NCBI RefSeq assembly: GCF_001658005.1
Contig: NZ_CP015986.1
Span: 1 to 64,000, forward strand
Direction of reading: 5' to 3'
Length of the DNA: 64,000 bases
From: Sphingobium sp. EP60837
GTDB taxonomy: Bacteria > Pseudomonadota > Alphaproteobacteria > Sphingomonadales > Sphingomonadaceae
Below are positions 26,609-35,332 of this stretch, one piece after another. The position numbers and the translations under genes are program-made. Within the stretch, counting starts at the first letter, position 1. Every line of letters starts with the position of its first letter. Under the pieces are notes generated by a model. The model had not been told where the DNA came from. It saw nothing but the letters and a program-made list of their open reading frames with translations, and made no database searches.

Positions 26609-28291
26609 TCAATTCCCCCCATCCAACAATCGCCGCGCAATAACCTGCGCCTGAATTTCCCCCGCACCCTCAAAGATATTCAAAATCCGGGCATCCGCCA
26701 GCAAACGGCTAACCTGATATTCCGTGGCAAAGCCGTTCCCGCCATGGATCTGCAAAGCATTGTCCGCCGCCGCCCAGGCGACCCGCGCGCCGATCAGCTT
26801 CGCCATGCCCGCTTCAAGGTCACAGCGCTTCCCCTCATCCTTCCGCCGCGCCGCGAAATAGGTGAGCTGCCGTGCGCCCATAATCTCCGCCGCCATCATG
26901 GCGAGCTTGTTGGCGACGCGCGGAAAGTCGAAGATCGACCGCCCGAACTGCTTGCGATCCAGCGCATAGGACAGCCCGATGTCCAGCGCCGCCTGCGCCA
27001 CGCCAATCGCCCGCGCGGCAGTCTGGATGCGCGCACTTTCGAATGTCGCCATCAATTGCTTGAAGCCCTGACCCTCGACCCCGCCGAGCAGGTTCACCGC
27101 AGGCACCCGGAAATCGTCAAAGCCGATCTCATATTCCTTCATGCCGCGGTAGCCGATCACCTCGATCTCCCCGCCGCTCATGCCCGGCGTGGGGAAGGGC
27201 TCTTCGACGGTCCCGCGCTGCTTGGGCGCGATCAGCATGGAAAGGCCGCTATAATTTTTGGTCTCGCCATCAGTCCGCACCAGCAGCGTCATGACGTCAG
27301 CTCGCGCCGCGTGGGTGATCCAGGTCTTGTTCCCATTCACCCGATATTCCCCATCCGCCAAGGTCGCGCGCGTCCGCAGCGATCCCAGGTCGGACCCCGT
27401 ATCAGGCTCGGTAAAAACGGCCGTTGGCAGGATGGAGGCATTGGCGATCTGCGGCAGCCAGTGGCCCTTCTGCTCATCGGTCCCGCCGGTCAGGATCAGT
27501 TCCGCCGCAATCTCCGACCGCGTGGCGAGCGACCCGACGCCGATCCACCCCCGCGACAGTTCTTCGGACACCACGCACATGGCGGTCTTGCCCATGCCAA
27601 GGCCGCCAAATTCCTCCGGGATGGTCATGCCGAACACGCCCATCTCGCCCAGTTCCTCGACGAGGGGGAGGGGGATCAGTTCATCCTTCAGATGCCACTC
27701 ATGCGCGAAAGGCGCGACCTTCTCATTGGAAAAGCCAAAAAATTGCTCGCGCACCATGTTGAACATGTCATCCAGGCCGCAATTTTCCAGCGTCGCATGT
27801 CCGCGCTGATGGGCCAGATGACGCGCAATGGCGCTCTTCACCGCCTGAGTACCGCCTTTGCGGACCAGCGTACGGAAGGCAGGGGCGTCCAATGCCGAAA
27901 GGTCATCGGTCAGGTCCGTCGCCCGGATGACCTCGCCCTGGTTCATCGGAATGCCGCCCAGCATTTGCGCGCCATATTCAGCGAACAGCAGCTGCGCGAG
28001 CAGCGCCTCGATTTCCCCGAACGCGCCCTGCGTGGTCAGATTGGCAGCCCAGCCGGCCACCTCGCGCATCATTTCCGCATAGGAAGCGAACCAGCCAAAG
28101 CCGTGCACCACATGCTGCTCCACATCGGCCAGCACACGGTCCACCTTGCCGCTGTCATCAGTGATCCGCGCCTTCACATGCGGCCGGGCTGCGGCGACAA
28201 AGGATTGCGCCGCATCCGCCGCGCCTGAAAGCATGGCTGGCAAGTCGGGAAGGATCAGCACCGTCTTGTCCAGTTCCACAGCTACGCTCAT
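26609..28291 (-). CDS. Acyl-CoA dehydrogenase resembling (2S)-methylsuccinyl-CoA dehydrogenase
   Basis: FAD enzyme that introduces a double bond into an acyl-CoA. It is 560 residues, against about 380 for ordinary family members, because of an N-terminal helical domain (about 1-170, ending GIPMNQGEVIRATDL). That layout and the core (GMTIPEEFGGLGMGKTAMCV; SRGWIGVGSLATRSEIAAEL) match Mcd of the ethylmalonyl-CoA pathway. The catalytic base is Glu541 in FEGAGEIQ. It is last in the CoA-transferase/SDR/hydratase operon, with a 4-bp overlap to the hydratase. No ccr or ecm is nearby, so a related branched dicarboxylyl-CoA substrate is possible. Confidence 0.8.
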   Translation of the reverse strand: MSVAVELDKTVLILPDLPAMLSGAADAAQSFVAAARPHVKARITDDSGKVDRVLADVEQHVVHGFGWFASYAEMMREVAGWAANLTTQGAFGEIEALLAQLLFAEYGAQMLGGIPMNQGEVIRATDLTDDLSALDAPAFRTLVRKGGTQAVKSAIARHLAHQRGHATLENCGLDDMFNMVREQFFGFSNEKVAPFAHEWHLKDELIPLPLVEELGEMGVFGMTIPEEFGGLGMGKTAMCVVSEELSRGWIGVGSLATRSEIAAELILTGGTDEQKGHWLPQIANASILPTAVFTEPDTGSDLGSLRTRATLADGEYRVNGNKTWITHAARADVMTLLVRTDGETKNYSGLSMLIAPKQRGTVEEPFPTPGMSGGEIEVIGYRGMKEYEIGFDDFRVPAVNLLGGVEGQGFKQLMATFESARIQTAARAIGVAQAALDIGLSYALDRKQFGRSIFDFPRVANKLAMMAAEIMGARQLTYFAARRKDEGKRCDLEAGMAKLIGARVAWAAADNALQIHGGNGFATEYQVSRLLADARILNIFEGAGEIQAQVIARRLLDGGN

Positions 28292-29154
28292 TCTTCCCCC
28301 GCCTGTTTCTTGTTCGCTGCCGCCATGGCCTTTGCATCCAGCCCGCCGACAAGGTTGCCGGTCATTAACTGGTTATGCGCATGGGCGAGGTGGTGCATGT
28401 GAAAAACGCCGTCCATCGCCTGCCGCTTGCCACGCAGATCCTCCACAAAGTTAAACGCCTGCTTGGTAATCGCAAGGCCAAACCGGTCATGCTGGGCGAT
28501 CTCGGCAGCTATCTTGGCCACTTCCTCCCTCAGCGTCTCGCGCGGGAAGATCTCGTTGACCATGCCGAACTGATAAGCCCGCTGCGCCGGCATGCGCCTT
28601 CCGAGTAACAGCAGCTCCCGTGCGACCCGAGGCGGCAATTCGAACGCATGGGCGAAATATTCCACTCCCGGTTGAGCCATGCGCTGCACCGGGTCCTGGA
28701 AAAAGGCATCGTCCGACGCGACGATCAGGTCGCACACCCACGCGAGCATCAATCCGCCCGCGATGCAGGCGCCCTGCACCATGGCGATCATCGGCTTGGG
28801 GATTTCCTGCCAGCGGCGGCAGAGGCCCAGATAGCCATCCTGCTCCAGCACATATTGCCGCTCTGCACCACCCTTGTTCAGATGATCCCACCACATGCTG
28901 GTGCGGATGCGCGGCATGTGGCTGTCCTTCTCAGGCGTGCCGATGTCATGCCCGGCGGAAAAATGCTTGCCTTCACCGCCCAGCACGATGACCTTGACCT
29001 CGTCATCCTCGACGGCGCGCTTGAACGCGTCGTCCAACTGGCCCAGCAGCCGGTAATTCTGCGCGTTGCTATATTGCGGGCGATTGAGCATCACCCATGC
29101 CACGCCGTCCTTGACGTCATAGGTCACATATTCAGGCTGCGCCTCTTCGCTCAT
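28288..29154 (-). CDS. Enoyl-CoA hydratase/isomerase family protein
   Basis: Crotonase-fold enzyme hydrating a 2-enoyl-CoA. 288 residues from MSEEAQPEYVTYDVKDGVAW. The oxyanion-hole segments are GEGKHFSAGHDIGTP and QGACIAGGLMLAWVCDLIVA. A long insert (SHMPRIRTSMWWDHLNKGG) and ASDDAFFQDPVQRMAQPGVE distinguish it from the fatty-acid enzyme and suggest a bulkier substrate. It lies 11 bp after the SDR gene and overlaps the downstream acyl-CoA dehydrogenase start by 4 bp. The start at 29154 fits the family; the upstream extension is Arg-rich and unlikely. Confidence 0.88.
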   Translation of the reverse strand: MSEEAQPEYVTYDVKDGVAWVMLNRPQYSNAQNYRLLGQLDDAFKRAVEDDEVKVIVLGGEGKHFSAGHDIGTPEKDSHMPRIRTSMWWDHLNKGGAERQYVLEQDGYLGLCRRWQEIPKPMIAMVQGACIAGGLMLAWVCDLIVASDDAFFQDPVQRMAQPGVEYFAHAFELPPRVARELLLLGRRMPAQRAYQFGMVNEIFPRETLREEVAKIAAEIAQHDRFGLAITKQAFNFVEDLRGKRQAMDGVFHMHHLAHAHNQLMTGNLVGGLDAKAMAAANKKQAGEE

Positions 29155-29165
29155 CGAAACTCTCC

Positions 29166-29948
29166 TCAGCGCGGAGCCATGCGGATGGCCCCGTCGAGCC
29201 GCACATCTTCGCCATTCCAATAGTCATTCTCGATCATCGCTACCGCCATCGCGGCAAATTCGGCAGGCTGGCCGAACCGCTTGGGGAAGGGCACCGTTGC
29301 TGCGAGCGAGGCGCGCACCGTGTCCGACGCCCGGGCCATCAGCGGCGTGTCGAAAATGCCCGGCAGGATGCAATTGACGCGGATACCGTCATTCATCAGG
29401 TCGCGCGCCATTGGCAGCGTCAGGCTGACGACGCCGCCCTTGGACGCGGCATAGGCGGTCTGCCCGATCTGCCCATCCTCGGCCGCCGCGCTGGCGGTAT
29501 TGATGATGACGCCGCGCGCCCCATCGGCCAGCGGTTCCAGGTCCAGCATGCCCTGCGCCGACTTGGCGCAGCAGCGGAAGGTGCCGATCAGGTTGATCTG
29601 GATGATCTTTTCAAAGGAATGGAGGGGGAAGTGCCTGGTCTCGCCGGTGGTCTTGTCGCGGCTTGCGGTCTTGACCGCGTTGCCGGTGCCCGCGCAGTTG
29701 ACGATGATCCGTTCCTGCCCATGCGCCGCGCGGGCCTTCTCGAAACCCGCATCGACCGACGTCTCGTCCGTCACGTCCACCTTGCAGAAGGCGCCGCCGA
29801 TCTCCGCCGCGACTTTGTTTCCGGTCTCTTCATTGAAGTCGAACAGGGCGACCTTCACGCCCCTGGCCGCCAGCGCTCGCGCGGTGGCTTCGCCCAGCCC
29901 CGATGCGCCGCCTGTCACGACGGCGGCCACGCTTTGATCCAGCTTCAT
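29166..29948 (-). CDS. Short-chain dehydrogenase, 3-hydroxyacyl-CoA dehydrogenase type-2-like
   Basis: A 260-residue NAD-dependent SDR. Cofactor motif TGGASGLGEA (12-21), acidic cofactor-selecting position in LFDFNEETG, and NCAG. The catalytic Ser/Tyr/Lys set is in IINTASAAAEDGQIGQTAYAASKGG. The closest family is the HSD10/type-2 3-hydroxyacyl-CoA dehydrogenases, which oxidise the product of the neighbouring hydratase. The ATG at 29948 overlaps the CoA-transferase stop (ATGA). Confidence 0.88.
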   Translation of the reverse strand: MKLDQSVAAVVTGGASGLGEATARALAARGVKVALFDFNEETGNKVAAEIGGAFCKVDVTDETSVDAGFEKARAAHGQERIIVNCAGTGNAVKTASRDKTTGETRHFPLHSFEKIIQINLIGTFRCCAKSAQGMLDLEPLADGARGVIINTASAAAEDGQIGQTAYAASKGGVVSLTLPMARDLMNDGIRVNCILPGIFDTPLMARASDTVRASLAATVPFPKRFGQPAEFAAMAVAMIENDYWNGEDVRLDGAIRMAPR

Positions 29949-31198
29949 GCTTTTGTCCTCTCCGTTGCAGGCCGCTGCGCGATTGCGCCCTGGTCTGCCA
30001 GCGCGTCCAGCGCGGCGTCGTTCAGGCCCAGCCACTCACCCAATATCTCACGGCTATGTTCGCCCACGCGTGGCGGGCAGTAGCGGTAGTCGGCAGGTGT
30101 CGCCGACAGCTTGCCCGGATAGGCTACTGTGGGAATCTCGACTCCGTCATCCTCGCGCCGGAAACGGTGGACGGTATCGCGCGCCTCGACAAAGGGGTCT
30201 TCGAACACATCCTTGATCGTGTTGACCGGTCCAGCGGGCACGCCCTTGGCAACGAAACGCTCCATCAGCTCGTCCCGCTCGAACGGGCGGACAAGCTCCT
30301 GCACCTTCGCCTCGATCGCGTCCCGGTTGATCAGGCGCTGGGCGCTGGTTGCGAAGCGGGGATCGCTGCTCAGTTCCGGATGCCCCATCTCCTCGCACAG
30401 CGCGCGGAATTGCCGGTCATTGCCCACCGCGATGATCATTACGCCGTCTGCAACCTCGAACGTCTTGTAGGGCACGACCGTCGGATGCCGGTTGCCCAGC
30501 CGCCCAGGCACGACACCGCCCACCAGCCAGTTCATCCCCTGATTGGCCAGCATCGCGATCTGCGTATCCAGCAGCGACACGTCGATCTGCTGCCCTTCGC
30601 CCGTCCGCTCGGCATGGCGCAGCGCCATCATGATCGACACCGTCGCGAACATGCCGGTCGAAAGGTCCGCCATGGCGACGCCCGCGCGCAGCGGCCCGCC
30701 ATCCTCCTGTCCGGTGATGCTCATGAAGCCGCCCATGCCCTGCGCGACAAAGTCATATCCACCCCGGTCCGTATAGGGGCCGGTCTGGCCAAAGCCGGTG
30801 ATGGAGCAATAGACGAGGCGCGGGTTGATCGCGCTCAGACTGTCATAATCGAGGCCATATTTCTTGAGGCCGCCAACCTTGAAATTCTCGACGACAATAT
30901 CCGCTTCCGCCGCCAGCTTGCGGATCAGCTCCGCGCCCTCCGGCGTCGCGAGGTTGATCGCAGCCGACCGCTTGTTGCGGTTGCAGGACAGGTAATAGGC
31001 GCTGGTGCCGATCTCCGGCTCGCCATCCGCGCCGGTCAGATAAGGCGGTCCCCAGGCGCGCGTATCGTCGCCATGGCCCGGCAGCTCGATCTTGATCACA
31101 TCGGCGCCGAAGTCCGCCAGGATCTGCGTCGACCATGGTCCGGCGAGGACGCGGGACAGGTCCAGCACCTTGATGCCTTCCAGCGCGCGCGCGTTCAT
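29945..31198 (-). CDS. CaiB/BaiF family (class III) CoA-transferase
   Basis: A 417-residue class III CoA-transferase, moving CoA between acids without releasing a free acyl intermediate. Hallmarks are LDLSRVLAGPWSTQILADFG with the start of the active-site region, GADVIKIE, and VVENFKVGGLKKYGLDYDSL followed by GFGQTGPY. It probably activates the carboxylic-acid substrate of this operon. First gene of the CoA-transferase/SDR/hydratase/dehydrogenase unit. The 140 bp upstream carries the TGCA-containing motifs. Confidence 0.9.
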   Translation of the reverse strand: MNARALEGIKVLDLSRVLAGPWSTQILADFGADVIKIELPGHGDDTRAWGPPYLTGADGEPEIGTSAYYLSCNRNKRSAAINLATPEGAELIRKLAAEADIVVENFKVGGLKKYGLDYDSLSAINPRLVYCSITGFGQTGPYTDRGGYDFVAQGMGGFMSITGQEDGGPLRAGVAMADLSTGMFATVSIMMALRHAERTGEGQQIDVSLLDTQIAMLANQGMNWLVGGVVPGRLGNRHPTVVPYKTFEVADGVMIIAVGNDRQFRALCEEMGHPELSSDPRFATSAQRLINRDAIEAKVQELVRPFERDELMERFVAKGVPAGPVNTIKDVFEDPFVEARDTVHRFRREDDGVEIPTVAYPGKLSATPADYRYCPPRVGEHSREILGEWLGLNDAALDALADQGAIAQRPATERTKA

Positions 31199-31257
31199 CG
31201 GCGCGCTCCCGCCAGCATCCCGCGTTCAGATTTTCGCATCCTCTCCAGTCCCTGCAT

Positions 31258-31326
31258 ATTGCTGCACTCTATGCTGCAACAAATAGCGGGACCGGAGCCG
31301 TAGCACAAGAATTATTGCACTATAGG
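31258..31326. promoter_or_regulatory. Cluster of TGCA-centred motifs upstream of the CoA-transferase operon
   Basis: Two sites: attgctgcactctatgc (31258-31274), followed directly by tgcaac so that it forms an imperfect dyad, and aattattgcactatagg (31310-31326). Both resemble the arms in the P450 control region (37715-37805): AATTCTGCACTCATGG and its inverse. A shared transcription factor is inferred. Confidence 0.4.
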
Positions 31327-31338
31327 ATACTTTTCATC

Positions 31339-31713
31339 TCATTTCTTGGTCGCGCCCGCCAGATAGGCGATCACATTCGCGCGGTCGGCGGGATTGGCGA
31401 GCCCGGCGAACACCATCTTGTTGCCCGGCACCTTGGCGGCAGGCTTTGCAAGGAAGGCGTCGAGCGATTTCGCGTCCCAACGGATCTTCGCATTCTTCAT
31501 CGCCGTCGAATAGGTAAAGCCCGGCGCGGTGCCAGACGTGCGGCCGAACAGCCCCGACAGCGAAGGCCCGATCTTCTTCGGCCCAGCCTCGACCGAATGG
31601 CAGATCGCGCAGCGGGCGAACACGCCCTTGCCCTTCACGGCATCGCCGCTCTGGGCGAGCGCGGGGGTCGCGATCAGCAAGGTGGCAGCGAGTGCGGCGG
31701 CTCGAACAAGCAT
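31339..31713 (-). CDS. Soluble class I c-type cytochrome
   Basis: A 124-residue periplasmic cytochrome c with an N-terminal signal peptide ([19 protein letters not shown], cleavage near residue 21). Haem is attached through CAICH (36-40), with the axial Met in [29 protein letters not shown] is typical of the cytochrome c2/c-550 group. It lies in the same direction between the CoA-transferase and thiolase genes but has its own ribosome binding site and gaps on both sides, so operon membership is uncertain. It may accept electrons for respiration or from periplasmic dehydrogenases. Confidence 0.9.
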   Translation of the reverse strand: MLVRAAALAATLLIATPALAQSGDAVKGKGVFARCAICHSVEAGPKKIGPSLSGLFGRTSGTAPGFTYSTAMKNAKIRWDAKSLDAFLAKPAAKVPGNKMVFAGLANPADRANVIAYLAGATKK

Positions 31714-31807
31714 CTGTTATCCTTTTCCCTTCATTGCCGGCAAGAACCTGTACCAGCGTGCATAAATAGCCAATAGCAATCCGAGTCTGAACAGCAATTG
31801 AAGCCGC

Positions 31808-33004
31808 TTAAGCCCGTTCGAAGACCGCCGCCAGACCCTGCCCGCCGCCGATGCACATCGTCTCCAGCCCATAGCGCCCCTCGCGCCGCTGCAATTCCCG
31901 CAGCAGGTTTGCCAGGATGCGCCCGCCCGTCGCCCCAATCGGATGCCCAAGCGAAATGCCCGAGCCATTCACGTTGAGCTTGTCTCGATCATCCCAGCCC
32001 CACCCTTTAAGGCACGCCAGTACCTGCGGCGCGAAAGCCTCATTCAGCTCGACCAGATCCATATCCTTCCAGCCCAGCCCCGTCCGCGCAAACAGCCGCT
32101 CGACAGCAGGCACCGGGCCGATCCCCATCCGCGAAGGGTCGCACCCCGCCGCCGCCCAGCTGTGCAGAAAACCCATGGGTTCCAGCCCCAGTTCGCTGAG
32201 CTTGTCCTCCGCCACGACCAGGCAAGCCGCCGCCGCATCATTCTGCTGGCTGGCATTGCCCGCAGTCACCACGCCGTCCTTCTCGATCGGCTTCAGCAGC
32301 GCGAGTGATTCCGGCGTCGCATCCGCGCGAAACCCCTCATCCTTGGCGAACATCACGGGCTCGCCCTTCCGCTGTGGCACGGGCACCGGCACCAGTTCAT
32401 CATCGAACTTCCCCGCGTCCCAGGCGGCCGCGGCCCGCTGATGGCTCATCGCCGCATATTCGTCACACGCCTCGCGTGAGATGTCATAGTCCCGCGCCAG
32501 ATTATTCGCCGTTTCGATCATCCCGCTGATGATCCCGTAGCGAGCAATCGGCTGCGACATGACGCGCCCCCGCGTCAGCCGGTCATGAAATTGCGTCGAT
32601 CCCGACCGCGCGCCCCAGCGATGGTCGATCGAATAATATTCCACGTTGGACATGCTCTCCACGCCGCCCGCAACGACGATATCGGCAGCGCCCGTTTGAA
32701 TGCGCATCGCCGCATCAATCACCGCCTGCAATCCGGACCCGCAACGGCGGTCCAACTGCACACCCGGAATGGACTCCGGCAATCCCGCAGCCAGAGCCGA
32801 CCAGCGCCCGATGCACGGTGCCTCGCCATTGCCATAGCCCTGCGAGAAGACGACATCGTCGATGCGCTCGGGATCGATCTTCGTGCGCTCCACCAGCGCC
32901 TTGATGATGATCGCACCCAGATCGCCCGCCGTCATGGACTTCAGGGAACCGCCATATTTGCCGACAGCAGTGCGGATAGGGGCGACGATAGCGGCTCTGC
33001 GCAT
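31808..33004 (-). CDS. Acetyl-CoA acetyltransferase family thiolase
   Basis: A 398-residue thiolase that cleaves 3-ketoacyl-CoA in degradation (or condenses acetyl-CoA). Catalytic residues are Cys88 (LDRRCGSGLQA), His354 (GISLGHPIGATG) and Cys384 (TMCIGGGQG). Within this catabolic island a degradative role following the hydratase and dehydrogenase is most likely. Separated from the upstream acyl-CoA dehydrogenase by a 119-bp gap containing a palindromic repeat. Confidence 0.93.
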   Translation of the reverse strand: MRRAAIVAPIRTAVGKYGGSLKSMTAGDLGAIIIKALVERTKIDPERIDDVVFSQGYGNGEAPCIGRWSALAAGLPESIPGVQLDRRCGSGLQAVIDAAMRIQTGAADIVVAGGVESMSNVEYYSIDHRWGARSGSTQFHDRLTRGRVMSQPIARYGIISGMIETANNLARDYDISREACDEYAAMSHQRAAAAWDAGKFDDELVPVPVPQRKGEPVMFAKDEGFRADATPESLALLKPIEKDGVVTAGNASQQNDAAAACLVVAEDKLSELGLEPMGFLHSWAAAGCDPSRMGIGPVPAVERLFARTGLGWKDMDLVELNEAFAPQVLACLKGWGWDDRDKLNVNGSGISLGHPIGATGGRILANLLRELQRREGRYGLETMCIGGGQGLAAVFERA

Positions 33005-33040
33005 GGGAATTACCTTTGTGCAAATATCAGTTTCTAGTCT

Positions 33041-33102
33041 CCGTTCGGTTCGAGCAGCATCGAGCTTGTCGAGATGCGTCTCGACAGGCTCGAACCGAAC
33101 CG
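33041..33102. repeat. Palindromic intergenic repeat
   Basis: The outer arms gttcggttcgagc (33043-33055) and gctcgaaccgaac (33088-33100) are a perfect 13-bp inverted repeat. Between them are nested smaller ones (ttgtcgaga / tctcgacag). This differs from the element at 26519-26595 but is likewise of the type dispersed in sphingomonad genomes. It sits between thiolase and acyl-CoA dehydrogenase genes on the same strand and may affect transcript stability. Confidence 0.6.
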
Positions 33103-33123
33103 ATGGAAAGGTTCACGATCGCC

Positions 33124-34275
33124 TCACCGGGCCTCAGCCTGCCGGATCATCTGCCGTGCGATGATAGTCTGCTGGATCTGGCTGGTGCCCTCATAAATGC
33201 GCAGCAGCCGCACATCGCGATAGAAGCGTTCGACCTTATACTCGGCCATATAACCCGCACCGCCATAGATCTGCACCGCCCTGTCGGCGATCCTCCCCAC
33301 AGCCTCCGACGCGTGATATTTGAGCGCCGCGCACTCCATGCTCACCGGCTCGCCAGCATCGAATTTCGCCGCGACCGACTGCATCAGCGCCTCGGTGGTC
33401 AGCATATCGACCTTCATGTCCGCCAGCATCGCCTGCACAAGCTGAAAGTCCGCGATACGCTGCCCGAACTGTTTGCGCTCCATCGCATAGCCCAGCGCCA
33501 TGTCGATCAGCCGCTGGCACATGCCCAGCGCCACGGCGGCGATGTGGATACGCCCGCGATCCAGCACCTTCATCGCCGTCTTGAAACCGCGCCCCGGCAC
33601 TCCGCCGATTATGTTCGCGGCAGGCACCACTACGTCCTCCAGGATCACATCAGTCGTGACGGCACCCTTTTGCCCCATCTTCTTGTCCGGCTTGCCCAGC
33701 GTAATGCCCGGCGTGTCGGCAGGCAGGATGAAGGCGGAAATGCCGCCCGCGCCCTTGATGTCCGGCTCGGTCCGCGCCATCAGCGTGAAGACGCTCGCGC
33801 GCGGTGCATTGGTGATGTAGCGCTTCGTCCCGCTGATGCGGTAGGTGTCGCCTTCCTTCACCGCCACCGTCCGCAACGAAGCCGCATCCGACCCGGCCTC
33901 AGGCTCGGTCAGCCCAAAGCTCGCAATCGCCTCGCCCGTCGCAAATTTAGGTAGCCACTCCCGCTTCTGCGCCTCGGTTCCGTCCATGACGATGCCCTGG
34001 CTACCGATCCCAACGGTCGTGCCGATGACCGACCGGAACACGACGGAAGCCCGTGTGATCTCGCGGATGATCGCCGCTTCCTCGGCCATGGTGCAGCCAA
34101 GGCCGCCATATTCTTCCGGCACGGAAATGCCGAACAGGCCCATTTCACGCATCTGCTGGATGATGCGCTCGGGCACGGCATCCGCTTCCTCCACCTCGTC
34201 CTCGGCGGGGATCAGCTTTTCCGCCACGAAGCGCTGCACGGTAGTGCGGAACATGTCGAACGTCTCGGCGTCCAT
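33124..34275 (-). CDS. Acyl-CoA dehydrogenase
   Basis: A 383-residue acyl-CoA dehydrogenase of the standard homotetrameric type. Recognisable are MGLFGISVPEEYGGLGCTMA, FGLTEPEAGSDAASLRT (FAD/substrate loop), YRISGTKRYITNAPRASVF, and RKQFGQRIADFQLVQAMLAD. The catalytic base is Glu362 in YEGTSQIQ, the medium-chain position. It belongs to the minus-strand catabolic series, 33 bp downstream of the medium-chain reductase gene. Confidence 0.92.
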   Translation of the reverse strand: MDAETFDMFRTTVQRFVAEKLIPAEDEVEEADAVPERIIQQMREMGLFGISVPEEYGGLGCTMAEEAAIIREITRASVVFRSVIGTTVGIGSQGIVMDGTEAQKREWLPKFATGEAIASFGLTEPEAGSDAASLRTVAVKEGDTYRISGTKRYITNAPRASVFTLMARTEPDIKGAGGISAFILPADTPGITLGKPDKKMGQKGAVTTDVILEDVVVPAANIIGGVPGRGFKTAMKVLDRGRIHIAAVALGMCQRLIDMALGYAMERKQFGQRIADFQLVQAMLADMKVDMLTTEALMQSVAAKFDAGEPVSMECAALKYHASEAVGRIADRAVQIYGGAGYMAEYKVERFYRDVRLLRIYEGTSQIQQTIIARQMIRQAEAR

Positions 34276-34307
34276 TTATGAAATCTCCTCTCCGGAATTC
34301 GTGCAGG

Positions 34308-35321
34308 TCAGCTCAGCTTCACCATGGTGCGGCCGATATTGGCCCCGCTGAACAGGCCCCAAAAGGCGTCCAGCGCCTTGTCGATGCCTTCATAAATCGT
34401 CTCGGCCGACGCCATCTGCCCGGCCGCGCTCCAGGCGGTCATCTGCTCGACCATCTCCGCCTCCAGATCCATATGGTCGAGCGCGATATAGCCCTCCATG
34501 CGGATGCGCTTGGTCATGATCATGGTCAGGTTCCGGGGCACGCTCGGCGCATCGGTCACATTATATTGGGAGATCATCCCGCACACCGCGAAGCGTGCGA
34601 AATTGTTCGCCAGCGACAGCGCCGCCTGCAGATGATCCCCGCCCACATTCTCGAAATAAACGTCGATACCGCTCGCGCCGATCGCCTTCACCTCGCGCGC
34701 CAGCGCCTTGGTCAGGCTGGGCTCGGCCTTGTAATCGATCGCCGCATCGACCTTCAGCACCTCGCGCAGGAACGCCACCTTGTCCGGCCCGCCCGCAGAG
34801 CCGATGACCGGGCACCCCATATTGCGCGCAATCTGGCAGGCGATCGATCCCACGGCTCCGGAAGCCGCGGACACGAACACCACGTCGCCCGCCTTCAGCT
34901 GCGCGATCCGCAGCAGCCCGGCATAGGCGGTCAGCCCCGGCATCCCCGCAAAACAGAGCCATGCCTGAGACGGCAGGGCATGCTTGTCCCGCTTCTGCAA
35001 GGCGCTTGCCGGTGCGTTGAAAGCCTCCCGCCAGCCCAGCCGGGAAAAGACAAGGTCGCCCGGCGCAAAGTCCGGATCATGCGACGCGATCACCTCGCCG
35101 ATCGCCGGTCCTTCCATCGCGGCGTCGAGCGCGAAAGGCGGCACATAGCTTTTCGCATCGTCCATCCGGCCTCGCATGGCCGGATCGACCGCCATCCACA
35201 GGTTGCGCACCTGCACCTCGCCTTCGGCAGGCGGCGGCACGTCCCTGCTGGCGCAGGTGAAATCCTCGGCGACGGGTTTGCCGACCGGGCGGCGCTTCAA
35301 CTGTATTTCACGCGATTGCAT
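34308..35321 (-). CDS. NADP-dependent medium-chain reductase (zinc-independent, CurA/leukotriene B4 12-HD-like)
   Basis: A 337-residue MDR-superfamily alkenal/one oxidoreductase. MQSREIQLKRRPVGKP is the typical N-terminus, GMPGLTAYAGLLRIAQLKAG and SAASGAVGSIACQIARNMG give the nucleotide-binding region, and GGDHLQAALSLANNFARFAV follows. Zinc ligands are absent, as in double-bond reductases such as curcumin reductase. It could saturate an enone or enoyl intermediate of the pathway. The ATG at 35321 was chosen because upstream codons overlap the next gene and lack homology. Confidence 0.88.
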   Translation of the reverse strand: MQSREIQLKRRPVGKPVAEDFTCASRDVPPPAEGEVQVRNLWMAVDPAMRGRMDDAKSYVPPFALDAAMEGPAIGEVIASHDPDFAPGDLVFSRLGWREAFNAPASALQKRDKHALPSQAWLCFAGMPGLTAYAGLLRIAQLKAGDVVFVSAASGAVGSIACQIARNMGCPVIGSAGGPDKVAFLREVLKVDAAIDYKAEPSLTKALAREVKAIGASGIDVYFENVGGDHLQAALSLANNFARFAVCGMISQYNVTDAPSVPRNLTMIMTKRIRMEGYIALDHMDLEAEMVEQMTAWSAAGQMASAETIYEGIDKALDAFWGLFSGANIGRTMVKLS

Positions 35322-35332
35322 GGCCGCCTCTT

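Noticed and set aside
26603..28228. A 541-codon plus-strand open frame opposite the Mcd-like gene
   Set aside because: Arg/His/Pro-rich, no motif, and lies wholly antisense to a clear dehydrogenase.
29903..31303. A 466-codon plus-strand open frame opposite the CoA-transferase
   Set aside because: No domain, and the opposing CaiB/BaiF protein is complete and coupled to its neighbours.
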